Source: Mesaphorura yosii
Taxonomy: Eukaryota; Arthropoda; Collembola; Poduromorpha; Tullbergiidae
Length of the DNA: 64,000 nt
Direction: 5' to 3'
Assembly: GCA_009869945.1 (NCBI GenBank)
Contig: WIXG01000383.1
Location: 1 to 64,000, forward strand
Shown: positions 25,440-35,399 of the stretch, one piece after another
How the letters are laid out: the number at the start of each line of letters is the position of its first letter
Position numbering within the stretch: position 1 is the first letter of the stretch
Made by a program: the position numbers and the translations under genes
The notes under the pieces: generated by a model
What the model was told of the DNA's origin: nothing
Databases searched by the model: none
What the model saw: only the letters and a program-made list of their open reading frames with translations

Positions 25440-26720
25440 CGGGTCTTGAACACAGCGGAACTCCCACTCGATCACAATAGGTCAGTAATCACCGGAACTA
25501 ATCATTATTACTTCACACGCGTGCGATGGATTATGCGCTTGCAGTTGTGTGGAAGATGTTGACCTCTGGCAGTCTGGCACTGACTTGGCCGTCCACGTTT
25601 TCACTCACACTGCCGAAGTCAGTGTCAGTGCTTTTCCGATGTTGACTAGAATCAAATTAAGTAAGCAAATAAGACTGGATACGACGTTATCATGACCAAC
25701 CAACGAAGCAGCGAAGGGTTTTAACTGGCCAGTCCTGTTGGGTTAATGAATGGTAAGTATTAACGGTACATTTCTGCACTTAAATTGTACTCTCTCGTAC
25801 AGACTCGTACTACGGTACAGGCGCGTATCGCAACGTAAACTCTAAGTACACCTGACCGTGCCAACGTCAATTGGTCGTGCTAATAAACTCAATCACATGT
25901 GCGATGCCAGAGTACGTTCACTGGCACATTAAGGTACGGGTTGCATGAGATAACTGGTTTGGCAACATTAAAGATTTAAAATGCAACTCAGACGAAAGAC
26001 TTCACAACGAAGCACCCGTGGCAAAGTGGTAATCTGACAATAAATTGGGCTTTCTTGTGATGTTGCATTGCAAGTGAATGTCTTCCGTCAACGCGCACGA
26101 AATGTTTAATTATCTTAACAGTCAGTGGCGACAACTGATTTAATACAAAGTGATGGACTCGGCATGACATAATTTGCAAACTAAACCCACGTGCATCAGC
26201 AACAGCACGCATGTGTCACGATGCGTCAATTCATTTTACCAGGCCTTCAAGCAATTGTTTGTTGATGAAAGGCAAAAGGCGAGTTGACGAAATTAACGAG
26301 TCATATTCGAGATTTAAAGCTTCAGAGGTTATGCAGTACGTATGCACCGAGTACAATCGCACTTTGAGTGCAAAGTACAGCTGCACCAAAAACATGACTG
26401 GACCAGACGTAAATACACATACGAAAATACGAATGCCGGCTCAAGTGAAGTGTGAAGATCAGATCACGAGGTTAATGAATAAATGTAGTCATGTTATGAC
26501 GTTATGATTTGTAGTTTTTGTAGAACATACTTCGTACTACACATGTGAATTAATTTCATCAGTAAAACAGAATGCTACACACGGTGTAAATAAACATTAA
26601 CGCTGACACCCACCCATTGAGCGCATTATACTGGCAAAGACTCGGTATCTAGTGCAACAGTCCTCGAAGTACACTAGTTCTGAGTCATGCTCTAAAGATG
26701 AATGAAATTTCAATGTGATG
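25440..26720. other. Intergenic, nothing recognised
   Basis: No open frame here has motif support. The plus-strand frame 26211-26507 (98 codons) has no splice or promoter context and an unremarkable translation. The segment separates the WSD-type gene from the 3' end of the next minus-strand gene. Confidence 0.55.
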
Positions 26721-26786
26721 GAATATTTAATCAAAGATTTGGTGGTAACAAAAATTATTCATGCTAGCATATCATTCGCACAAATT

Positions 26787-27516
26787 TTACTTAAAAGTCC
26801 AATCATCTTCAGGCGCCGGGCTCACAATGTTGCAGACATACTTCGCACAGACGTTATTAGAATTGCCCCGACCATTGGATCCCTTAATGTAGCCATTGAT
26901 GACGCCTTTCCACTTCGACTTCATGAACGGGACAAGGTCATTCAACGCCCTAGAAGACAGATAAACTTTACCGACAGGTTTGTGGCTTGCCAGTGTTAAC
27001 TCCCACTGAACTCACTGGTCAATGATGGTTCGAATCTCAAACGATGAGATGCTTCTGCCCACTTCACACGAGATTCTCTCAATGCACTCAGACGAGTCAA
27101 ATAGCTCCTGTATCAGAACGTCGATTCCATCCTGCGAGTTGTATCGCCGTCCGACGGCGGCGGCGATTCCAGTAATTGGCGAGGAGATGATCGGGATTGG
27201 AAGAAAAAGGAGCAAGATGCCGGTTGATACGAGAAACGGGAACAGAAGCAAGAACGGAAGTACGAGCAGGCCAATCATTTTCAGCGTATGCAGACTGATG
27301 AAATCAGTGATGAAGGTCCTCGTGTCGTCTAAAATTGACACGACCAAAAAGCTCCATTAAACTTGTGAGAAAAAACAACAGGAACTTACTGTCTGGATCC
27401 TTGGCCGCTTTCGCCACGAATTTCTTGGGTAATTTGGCGCTGGAACTTGTCTCAACCATCATCGCGAGTATTAACACAATTGCATAATGAAATGGCTTGG
27501 GATTACAAACTTTCAT
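26787..27516 (-). CDS. Small secreted/membrane protein with paired cysteines, unknown function
   Basis: Three exons (27390-27516, 27016-27328, 26787-26949) join in phase to give 200 residues. All splice sites are good (GACA|GTAAGT, TTTTAG|AC; CCA|GTGAGT, TTCTAG|GG). The N-terminus (MKVCNPKPFHYAIVLILAMMVE) is a likely signal peptide. A second long hydrophobic stretch, about residues 60-90 (LLVLPFLLLFPFLVSTGILLLF...), could be a membrane segment. After it come two cysteine pairs: ECIERISCEVG and, in exon 3, CAKYVC. The C-x-x-R-x-x-CE pattern is reminiscent of arthropod DM4/12-like secreted proteins, but I do not claim membership. Upstream lie a TATA box and a TCAGT initiator at the right spacing, so this is one of the better-delimited genes here. 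An ATTAAA at 26726-26731 may be its poly(A) signal. Confidence 0.75.
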
Positions 27517-27570
27517 CTTAGCCAGGGCGGAAAACTGAGAATTAACAAGTCGGAACGAGTCTATTTTTAC

Positions 27571-27610
27571 ACTGAAATCTCGAGGACAAAGACTTCCCGA
27601 TCTTTATATA
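27571..27610 (-). promoter_or_regulatory. TATA box plus TCAGT initiator of the 200-residue gene
   Basis: The minus strand shows TTATATAAAGA at about 27602-27611 and TTCAGTG at 27570-27576, some 31-35 nt apart, the classical arthropod spacing. The ATG at 27516 lies about 55 nt downstream of the initiator. Confidence 0.7.
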
Positions 27611-27864
27611 AACTCAGAAATACATGAATGAGCTTCAAGTTCATTTCGAAGACGCGTTCATGCTTGGCTTGCTAAGTGCCGACCGGCGATTGCGATTAAT
27701 GACTCCTGTTTACTAACTCGAACTGCAAAAAGCAATCGAATCGGCTCGTGGGAGGATTCGGCCTGGTTAAAATCCTGAATGAAGTGTTTCCCATTTCGAG
27801 GATGGATTGCATGACATGACTTTTTATTCTTTGAGGTACAATTTTTTGCGTAGACTAAATTGCT

Positions 27865-28104
27865 TTATAAATACTTAAATACGTTCGGTAAAAAGTGATT
27901 CAAGATCTGGCTGCTGAGGTCCAAGCTTAAATTGTCGGTAAATGGCTCTGTCCTGGCCTGGTGTGATAATTGATTATAATTTGTAATTGAGTAGTTCGTG
28001 AATTGGCTCACATTCGCATGAAATGCGTAAAGAAACGCGTGATTTGGGAAGATGAATGCAAGCAAGATGACTGTCAAGTAATTCTCGTTCCCGTTCTGTC
28101 GTGG
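27865..28104 (-). CDS. Possible 3' terminal exon, minus strand (weak)
   Basis: An open frame from about 28104 to the stop at 27865 encodes about 80 residues with a hydrophobic start (LTVILLAFIFPNHAFLYAF) and a Ser/Asn-rich end. It is followed after about 37 nt by AATAAA at 27823-27828. A pyrimidine-rich acceptor (GTTCTTCGTCCTGAG) precedes it, but I could not find a matching upstream exon or an in-frame ATG. It overlaps a competing plus-strand model, so at most one is likely coding. Confidence 0.25.
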   Translation of the reverse strand, partial: PRQNGNENYLTVILLAFIFPNHAFLYAFHANVSQFTNYSITNYNQLSHQARTEPFTDNLSLDLSSQILNHFLPNVFKYL

Positions 28105-28342
28105 AACTCAGGACGAAGAACGCGTGAAATCTCAGACTCATTTCCTGTCGAATACTCAGTCAGTTTACAACTTTTTGCACGGTAGAATTGGAGTTCAAGG
28201 GATTCCGACTGGTTGCAACGTAAACATGTACTCTGCGTCCTCGACTTCTTCGGCAGTCGGTCAGCAGGTCGCGACTATCGAACCGCTTGCGGTTGTTCGG
28301 ATTACTTCTTACAAGTATCCACAGAAGATGAAACTACTCTAA
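28018..28342 (+). CDS. Possible plus-strand coding segment, unknown (weak)
   Basis: Two open frames face the minus-strand candidate. The first begins ATGAAATGCGTAAAG at 28018 (MKCVKKRVIWEDECKQDDCQ). The second runs from about 28112 to the stop at 28342, ends ITSYKYPQKMKLL and is preceded by a good pyrimidine-rich acceptor (CGTGGAACTCAG). They would join in phase 0 only if a 34-nt GTAATT..CAG segment were removed, which is shorter than the other introns of this window. Codon choice looks coding-like but no domain is recognisable. Confidence 0.25.
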
Positions 28343-28957
28343 AGTGAATTTCCTAAGGTTTCATTACATATAATTAAAATCGTTAATTCCGAATCCATTT
28401 CCTTGTGTTGCTTACTCTTCTTTCTCGAACCAGTGCCACAACAATTGGTAATAAAATATTATAATACAGTTAATGTCGCATCTTTTGTTCGTTTTTATAT
28501 TGTCTTGCAATTTTGCTCCTAGTAATTAGCTAATGAATGTAACTCGTATCTCTTATTGTTGTACCATTGCATGAGAGAAGTCGTTAAAAAATTACTCGAT
28601 CCAGTCTGAAATGCCCTGCTTAACAACAGTTGTGACAGCAAGTGGAGCTAGATTTTCTCCTTAGCACATTCTTGTTGCTAATTGCATGTGACTACTCTGC
28701 GTGAGTTGTTTTAACTTTAGACTGTTGGAACCAACCTGTCTCACCTGACACTTGCGTTTGAAATTGCAGGATCGCAGTCTTTAATTTTAATTCTGGGTGA
28801 ATAGTTGAGCTAGTTTTTAAATGTCTCACACTTTTGACCGTCGACGCGCATGCCAATGTCAGCAACCAGCGTTACCTGCGTTGAAATTAGTTTCCTTTCG
28901 TCCTGTCGTGCGTGATGGCTAATTAATTTCGAATGTTATGAAAACTTATTAAAAGTC

Positions 28958-29251
28958 ATGAAATGGAATTACTTTAGAAAATATTATAATTTAGTTCAGA
29001 TTTTTGACATTAAGAATGTGGGCCGGATCCTTTTCCGAGGAATAAAATGCCAACCTGTCGCGTCACTGTGCCTGTGTCACGCATCCCGTTCGGTGTCAGA
29101 ACCGCCACTGTTCAACTATGACAGGACTTTCCAGGTAAGCGCCGATAAACTTGGAAGCAATTAAAAGAGTAAGTATTTTGCGAACAAAACAGAAAACTAA
29201 TTAAAAACGCATGCCATGTTTGTGTTCTACACTTTGCAGACTTTCTGTTGA
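28958..29251 (+). CDS. Possible 3' end of a plus-strand gene (weak)
   Basis: An open frame ends at a strong donor (TTCCAG|GTAAGC, exon end 29134). A 105-bp segment with a strong acceptor (TACACTTTGCAG, exon start 29240) follows, then a stop three codons later (Thr-Phe-Cys-stop) and AATAAA at 29321-29326. The first exon probably starts at the acceptor before 28995 (TTTAGTTCAG) rather than at the ATG at 28958. The translation (VGRILFRGIKCQPVASLC...) matches no family I know. It would converge on the ADAM10-like gene. Confidence 0.3.
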
Positions 29252-29320
29252 AGAAAATGGAATTCTCATAAATTGTGATTTAATGCACTTTTGATATTTT
29301 GTATCTACATAAAAATGTTC

Positions 29321-29326
29321 AATAAA
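29321..29326 (+). terminator. AATAAA poly(A) signal, plus strand
   Basis: Canonical AATAAA 70 nt after the short terminal exon proposed at 29240-29251. It supports a plus-strand transcript ending here, about 100 bp from the stop codon of the convergent minus-strand metalloprotease gene. Confidence 0.4.
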
Positions 29327-29431
29327 ACTAGTAATTTGCTTCTAACAATGGCAGTAACAGGAACATAAACACAACAATGTAACTTTGAAATACTTTTAGT
29401 AAGAAACGACTTTTGGCATTTGGCGTTCACA

Positions 29432-32400
29432 TCACAAACTCCGTTGAGTTGGGCTTGGCGGCAACTCGGGTTCACCTTGTGCTTCTGAGTGGGTATGAAG
29501 CTTCCCGGCTCTCTTCGGAGTAGCCACCGAAGCCATCGTCAGGGCGAGGCTGCAAAGGTAAAGGCAATCATTAAGCTCAGCATAAAATTTGGAAACCACG
29601 ACCTCGCTGTCTTTTTGAGCTAGCAAGCAGGCATTACGCATACGAACCCGTTTCGGCTGGCGTTTGAGAGAATTCATCGGATGTCGCAACGTTTCAGCGA
29701 ATTTGAGATTTTTGGCCCGGTAAGGGTTTGAGGAGGGCGTGTGAACGGCGCAGCAGCGTATGACCAGTGCCATAAATAGAAGGAACCCGATGTTCGCGAG
29801 GACCAGGACCCACCATTTTTCCTGGAAAACAAATAAAAACCGTGAACTGTTCGCCGAACCTATCACATGTGAAGTTATGTTGAAATGAAATCAAGCTCAA
29901 AATTACAATTGCCCATTGATGTAGTGTGCGGAAACTGTGCCTGCTGAACAGTAACCTCTTCAGTCTCAGTAGTGGACCTTCCTCGTCAACGGCTCGGCAT
30001 TTAAGAAATACATCGCAGTAACCCTGCGTAGACAGTAAAAATGAGTTATATGGTGGCATCGATACAATACATACCGACAGAGATTAAAATGAGACATACT
30101 TTAAAATTGTCACAGGGTGAGCCAGGCCTCAGACTGAGAGGCATTACACCGGTAACATTTAACTCATGCGTGGATTTGCACTGATTAGTCTTCGGGTCGG
30201 TGCAGGCGATATTACAAAGTGTTCTTTTGTCCTTGTAATCGTCACTCGACAAGTAGCATTCACTCATTTTCCAACTCAGGCAAATTGAGCCTCTGCACTC
30301 GCCATCGAGGCAGACTTGAGTTCCATTATTGCACACGGTGTAGTCCGGCTTGGACATTGGCAGTGGACATTTCGCACCGCTTCCCTCGCAAAATGCGGTT
30401 TCTGTGCACTCCGTTTCTCGCGCACACTGAAGGCGCTCGTGCCGCAACGCAAAGTCGCAAGTTGCCTTACAACAAGGACCTTGGCTTGGACTGCACTGTT
30501 TGTCGGGTCTCCGCGTGCAACTGTTCTTGTGGGTAGTTCGTGGATAACAGCACTCGTCCGTACAGTCTTCCTCAACCCCGCAATCACATTCCTCGTTTTC
30601 CTCGACTATTTGGTTCCCACAAAATGCACCATCGGTTTCTGTAAACCAAAGCAAAACAATAATTATTGGTCAACTAAATACCGAGCGCAAGAATTTGGTG
30701 GTCAGACCTTTGAAGCAGTTTTCCTTTTGGTTTGAATTGAACACTTGGGTTAATACTGGCACAATACTGTCAATTGAACACTTTGAGAATTTGTCGTTGT
30801 TCTTCAAGTAGCCATTCGTTGAAGACGAGTACATGATGAAATTTCCATTTGAACCTCCGGGCTGACATTCTTCTGGGTCGTGCTATAGGGAAGTCAAGGG
30901 CTCAGCAATCGTACATGAAATAAGTAACTACAAAACCTACAGGAGCGCCGAAATTATGTCCAATTTCATGTGCCATTGTGAGTTGCGACAATCTGGGCGG
31001 AAGTTGGCGATTGTAGTTGAGGAAGGTCACGATTCCCGTGTTCAAACTTCGTTGTTTGACTGAAGTTCCTTCCAAGTACTTCATGTGCTTTTGGCAAATG
31101 CCACCACCAGCTGAAATGCGTAAAGACTTACTCAGTCCAGTCCAGGAAGTCAATTTCTTCGAACTAATAAATACATTCGTAATGCTTAATGGCTTAATAA
31201 CCTAACCTGTCGTGGATCCGACCCAGGCCAACCCAACGACTCCGCCTGTGAAGTCACGGTACGCCAATGCATAGCTGAGACAATACGCTTCGTGGTTTGT
31301 TCTGGAATGAAGGTCCAAGTAATTGCTCACGTCGATGTGCTCCTCACAAAACGGGTTTTCAGGTCCAGTGTAGTCGTTTTCACATTCCTCGTACGTGTCA
31401 ATCTGCGCAGAGCGTGTAAGAATTATACATTGACCATCAACTCCAATTGGTGCAACAGGAAAGCTTTTAAACTTGACGTACTCGAATTTTTTGCACTTCG
31501 AACCGTATATTTTTGAAGATGGTGTCCCCTACTTTGAAAATCGTCTCCTGGAAGATGTCGTTGACGGCCTTCACATGCTGGCCAATCATTCCAATGATGG
31601 TTTCCCGAACCTTTTCCTTGTCAGTCGTTCCCTCCTTTTACGAACAGAAATTGTGAGTCGCGTGTGGCGTGAGTTGTAACCGCAACGCGGTTTCCCGCTA
31701 TTTAGTCACTTCGTACTGGTAACTACCTGTCTGACAATTTGCCTCCAGAGCGTGGGGTCGGTGCGGATGTACAACGAACAAGTTGTTTTGCTATTTGTTG
31801 TGGCTCTCTTAGCTTTTCCTCTGCCACCATCAACTTCCCTCCTCACCCTCTGCCCGTGCCTCGGCAAAGCATCTGCAATCAGCTTTTGAATTGTACTGTA
31901 GTTGGACTCGTAAGTCTTGGAATCCTGGTTCCCAAAGTATTGCGTTTGTTGCAGGAGGTCGTCCTCCAGAATTTGTGACCGCTGAATATTTGACATCCAG
32001 TTGAGAGTCTGTGGGCTCACGCCACAACCATTGTGGTGCGAATGCTCTCCTGTGAAAACAATGGGGCTATGAACGTGAATCTCACTTCCTTAACGCAAAG
32101 ACTGAAAGTGAAGCCTACCGCCAGTAATATTCTCAATATCATCGTGCGAGTAAATCACAGAATGCTGACTAGCATTGTTACTGCTTGAATTGTTCAACCA
32201 AAATCTTGCAGATTTTTCTACGGAAAACCCTCCTCCTGGAGTATAAATATGGCCATGAAACACTCCGTCGTGGATGGACCCATGCACACGACTTTCAGGT
32301 TCACCTGGAACACAGTTTTGAATTCAAGCCATTGGTGCGTACACAACATGCAGTTTGCAGGTCAACAAACCTTCCAAGTATCCTTCGACCAAGCTGTTAT

Positions 32401-32810
32401 GATTCAAACTCTCGGTGACATTTCCAATCTGCAACTGGGCCTCCTCTGCAAACATTTGAGCATCGCGTTTCAGTCTTAACTTGAAGTCTCGGTCATGAGA
32501 CCTGAAGTCCAAACGCATTTCTTCGTCGTTGTCGTTGTATTGAGGTTCTTGGAGCCATCGCTTCACTCTTGCACTTGGCGACTTCATCTGTCGTTGAAGA
32601 ACTGTAGGATCATAGTCCAAGACTTCATAGTGCTGTATGAAGTCATCCAGCTTTCGTTTAATGGGAAATTCGGCAACTGCAACTAAATTAATGCATTTGA
32701 AGAGATTCTATCCGAAGCGACTTACTCCAAGGCTGTCTATTTCACTTACCTGTAAGACCAAAGATGATTTGAAGGAGTAAACAACGTATTTGTAACGGCG
32801 TTCCGCGCAT
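29432..32810 (-). CDS. ADAM10-like: ADAM10/Kuzbanian-like membrane metalloprotease (sheddase)
   Basis: Eleven exons (32750-32810, 32371-32676, 32119-32304, 31727-32049, 31482-31634, 31207-31402, 30941-31110, 30708-30882, 30100-30638, 29907-30023, 29432-29821) join with perfect phase continuity to 871 residues. The domain order matches ADAM10: signal peptide ([18 protein letters not shown]), prodomain with the [17 protein letters not shown] signature, a cysteine-switch-like HHNGCGV, basic processing sites RVRR and KAKR, metalloprotease domain with zinc site [11 protein letters not shown] (split by the intron after Pro) and Met-turn FIMYSS, disintegrin-like domain ([15 protein letters not shown]), Cys-rich domain with [17 protein letters not shown], one transmembrane helix (about 744-768) and the juxtamembrane AVHTPSSNP. 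All catalytic residues are present. ADAM10 enzymes cleave Notch, Delta and other ectodomains at the cell surface. The last exon may hide a further intron at 29550-29647 that changes the C-terminal tail. Whether this is the sole orthologue or a paralogue of kuzbanian cannot be told from this window. Confidence 0.93.
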
Positions 32811-33510
32811 TGCAAGAAATGCAGCAGAAATGACTCATTGAGATTTGGCGGATTACAACGAACACGAGGCACTGAGAACGGTAAGTTAAATTAAGGAAAC
32901 GTAACGTGGCCCAGATCACAGGCCAGGATCACATTCAGTTGGCGATGTCGGTGACCACTGCAATTGCCATGCAGAGCAGAACTGAACAGATAACAGAAAT
33001 CAAAAGTATAAATTCCGCTACGCCGTGTGAACCACCAAATTACTAACCGCTTGTGTTGGAATTACGTAAGTTTCATTGTGGTTGAAAAATGGGAAGTGAC
33101 GGTGACAGCGACAGCACAATAAAGATAACTCAGCACATGTTTACTCTTTGATATGCAACCACAAACAGTGCCGTGCCTGGCTTGTGAGAAACGACAAAAA
33201 GTCCACGCCACAAAAGCCAGTGCAGTGTGTCTTGTCTTGTCAACGTCAACATAAGCAATGCCATTAACTTTAGCCATGCCCATGCCATGGCGTAAGCAAT
33301 CAGCGTGTGCTAAGTAGTGATAATTGAGAGTACCTAATTTTAATGCACATTTGCATGAGAAGCACATTAGAATAATAAGAACATTAGAGTAGTTTCGTAG
33401 TTTTCATGAATGCTTACGGCAACTGCAATGAATAGTCGGAACTCAGTAAAGATTTGTATGAACTTTTGAGGCTGCGACTGTCTTTGCTGATTGCGGTGAC
33501 TAAAGCTACG
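32811..33510. other. Intergenic between the ADAM10-like and mucin-like genes
   Basis: About 700 bp that must hold the ADAM10-like promoter. I see no convincing minus-strand TATA box. A plus-strand TATAAAT at about 33006 has no gene behind it. The minus frame 33062-33367 looks random. Confidence 0.5.
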
Positions 33511-33513
33511 CAG

Positions 33514-33519
33514 TTTATT
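33514..33519 (-). terminator. Poly(A) signal AATAAA of the mucin-like gene
   Basis: Minus-strand AATAAA about 60 nt past the stop codon at 33579, fitting the 3' end of the STTEGM-repeat gene. Confidence 0.7.
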
Positions 33520-33578
33520 TTCAATATCTTACAGAAAACGCATGCATTGGAATTCTGGAAAGAATGTCTTCCAGGATT

Positions 33579-34292
33579 TCAGCCATATCGTGTCAAAGGT
33601 GAAGTTGTGGTTGGGGCTTCGGTTGTGCTGGCATCTTGGGTAGTGGTCGCTGCCTCAGTCGTGCTCGGGTCCTGAGTGCTGCTCAGGCCTTCGGTCGTGG
33701 AGAATTCGGTTGAGCTGCCATCTTGGGTGCTGCTCATGCCTTCGGTCGTGCTCATACCTTCGGTCGTGCTCATACCTTCGGTCGTGCTTATACCTTCGGT
33801 CGTGCTTATACCTTCGGTCGTGCTCATGCCTTCGGTTGTGGGGAATTCGGTTGAGCTGGGGCCCTGAGTGCTGCTGAAGCCTTCAGTGGTAGAAAATTCG
33901 GTGGAGCTGGCATCTTGGGTGCTGCTCATGCCTTCGGTCGTGCTCATACCTTCGGTCGTGCTCATGCCTTCGGTCGTGCTCATGCCTTCGGTCGTGGAAA
34001 TACCCTCAGTTGTGCTGGTGGCTGCTTCGGTTGTACTCACAACAGTTTCGTCGCTGTCTTCATCGCTCTCGTCAGACTCGTCACTGTTGTTGTTGCCTGG
34101 CTTCGGTGGTCTCTCCTGGCCTGGTCTCTGAGGAACTGGCCTTGGTGGCCGAAACCAGCTTGGCCTTTGTGGTCTGCCATACCCAAACCCAGCTTCGTTG
34201 CTCTCATCTGAGTCTCTTGGATCCCGCCTGGGAGCAGCGTGGACAACCGCAAGCGCAACAGCCAGCACCAAGCACGTGAATAACAGCTTCAT
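33579..34292 (-). CDS. Mucin-like secreted protein with STTEGM repeats
   Basis: An uninterrupted 237-residue frame without introns. Residues 1-19 (MKLLFTCLVLAVALAVVHA) are a textbook signal peptide. A Pro/Arg-rich linker (RPPRPVPQRPGQERPPKPG) and an acidic Ser/Asp/Glu run (SDESDESDEDSDE, about residues 70-82) follow. From about residue 90 to 232 the protein is built of STTEGM/STTEGI hexapeptides, with SSTQD and SSTEF variants. The Thr/Ser density predicts heavy O-glycosylation, as in arthropod mucins, peritrophic or salivary glue proteins; the specific role is unknown. There are no cysteines in the mature part, so it is not a chitin-binding peritrophin. A TATA-like TTTAAATA lies about 80 bp upstream and AATAAA about 60 nt downstream, so this is a complete gene. 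Confidence 0.85.
   Translation of the reverse strand: MKLLFTCLVLAVALAVVHAAPRRDPRDSDESNEAGFGYGRPQRPSWFRPPRPVPQRPGQERPPKPGNNNSDESDESDEDSDETVVSTTEAATSTTEGISTTEGMSTTEGMSTTEGMSTTEGMSSTQDASSTEFSTTEGFSSTQGPSSTEFPTTEGMSTTEGISTTEGISTTEGMSTTEGMSTTEGMSSTQDGSSTEFSTTEGLSSTQDPSTTEAATTTQDASTTEAPTTTSPLTRYG
33670..34035. repeat. 18-bp coding minisatellite (STTEGM units) in two blocks
   Basis: Near-identical 18-bp units (plus-strand reading CCTTCGGTCGTGCTCATA and variants) occur in two blocks. Each ends with the same SSTQD..SSTEF..STTEG.SSTQ module, so there is an 18-bp repeat inside a repeat of about 170-180 bp. The nucleotide identity is much higher than protein constraint would demand, indicating recent expansion or homogenisation. 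Confidence 0.9.
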
Positions 34293-34371
34293 ATTTAAAA
34301 CGATTTTTAGCGAAGGTTATGTTGAATGAAATGGAAGTGGAAGATTGACGAAGGAGGAGTGGCTGTCGCAG

Positions 34372-34379
34372 TATTTAAA
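34372..34379 (-). promoter_or_regulatory. TATA-like element of the mucin-like gene
   Basis: The minus strand reads CATTTAAATACTG about 80 bp before the ATG at 34292, leaving a 5' UTR of roughly 50 nt. It is an imperfect TATA match. Confidence 0.4.
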
Positions 34380-34399
34380 TGCATTGAGGTTTACGTCAA

Positions 34400-35290
34400 G
34401 AGATTCTCAATAAATAATCCAATCGAAATAGATTATTCGACCAAATATTTAATTGTCTTGAACAAAAGAACAACTGTGCCATTAATTTCCTACCAATCAA
34501 TTCTAAGCTGATCGAAAACATGTTGTAAGTCCTTGCTTTGCAATTCCAGGCTACAAGCGTGCCAATGGCGTAATCTCCAGCATAAATCTCGCATCTGTCT
34601 GCGCATATGGCAAGTGTTTGATTTGAATTTGCTGCACCCGACACTGCGGGGTCGAATTTCTAGGAAATTTCCAAACCATGGTCGTGATTCTTAGTTTTTG
34701 CTCTAATACGTGTAAAATCTGTTTCTGATGAAGTTCAAAGTCTACTTTTGATCAGATGCAAGCTGTGATACAATCAACATCCAAAATCCAAGCTCAATCC
34801 TAACAATGCAACAGGATCCTGGAGCAGAATTTCAAGAGAACATTACTTCATCTCAGAGAATTTCATTGAAATAACAATTACTGAGAAGTGAAACTAGAAT
34901 TCAATTGTCATTGGTGCTGGTGACGACGACGGCGACAGCTGCTCAACGAAGATCTGCAACATGTGGGAGCGAAAATCTGATCAACGTAACTGAATTTCAA
35001 CCAGCCGTATATGGCAGCTGGTGATTGGTGATCAAGTCCCAAGTGCGATTTTGAAATGTCATGGCCATGGAATTAAACAGGATATGTTTGCAACAATCAA
35101 ATATATGGGCTTCCAAATGAAATAGTATGATATGATTCCACGATCCTGATTGAAATCAAAGTCCCAGCCAAGGACCCAGAATCCAGCGATCAAAATTATG
35201 CCCGCGCACAAAATTTGAAATTCTGCACATTAAAATTCTAAATTGCATTTGAAGCTGCAATAAAAATTGAATAGGCATTTGCCCTAAAAT
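34400..35290. other. Intergenic, nothing recognised
   Basis: About 900 bp separating two divergent genes. No frame of note and no clear TATA box for the plus-strand gene downstream. Short GAC/GGC triplet runs occur near 34922. Confidence 0.5.
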
Positions 35291-35399
35291 TCCAAATTGG
35301 GAAATGGGATCCCTTCCAACTCAAGTCATGTACGATGGACGCGATCAGAATGGAAATTACGAGCACGAAAACGGAAAGTGGAAGATGAGCCGACATCTA

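Noticed and set aside
26715-26999. 94-codon plus-strand frame
   Set aside because: It is the antisense shadow of exon 3 of the well-supported minus-strand 200-residue gene.
30219-30735. Two plus-strand frames of 105 and 139 codons
   Set aside because: Antisense shadows of the Cys-rich ADAM10-like exon 30100-30638.
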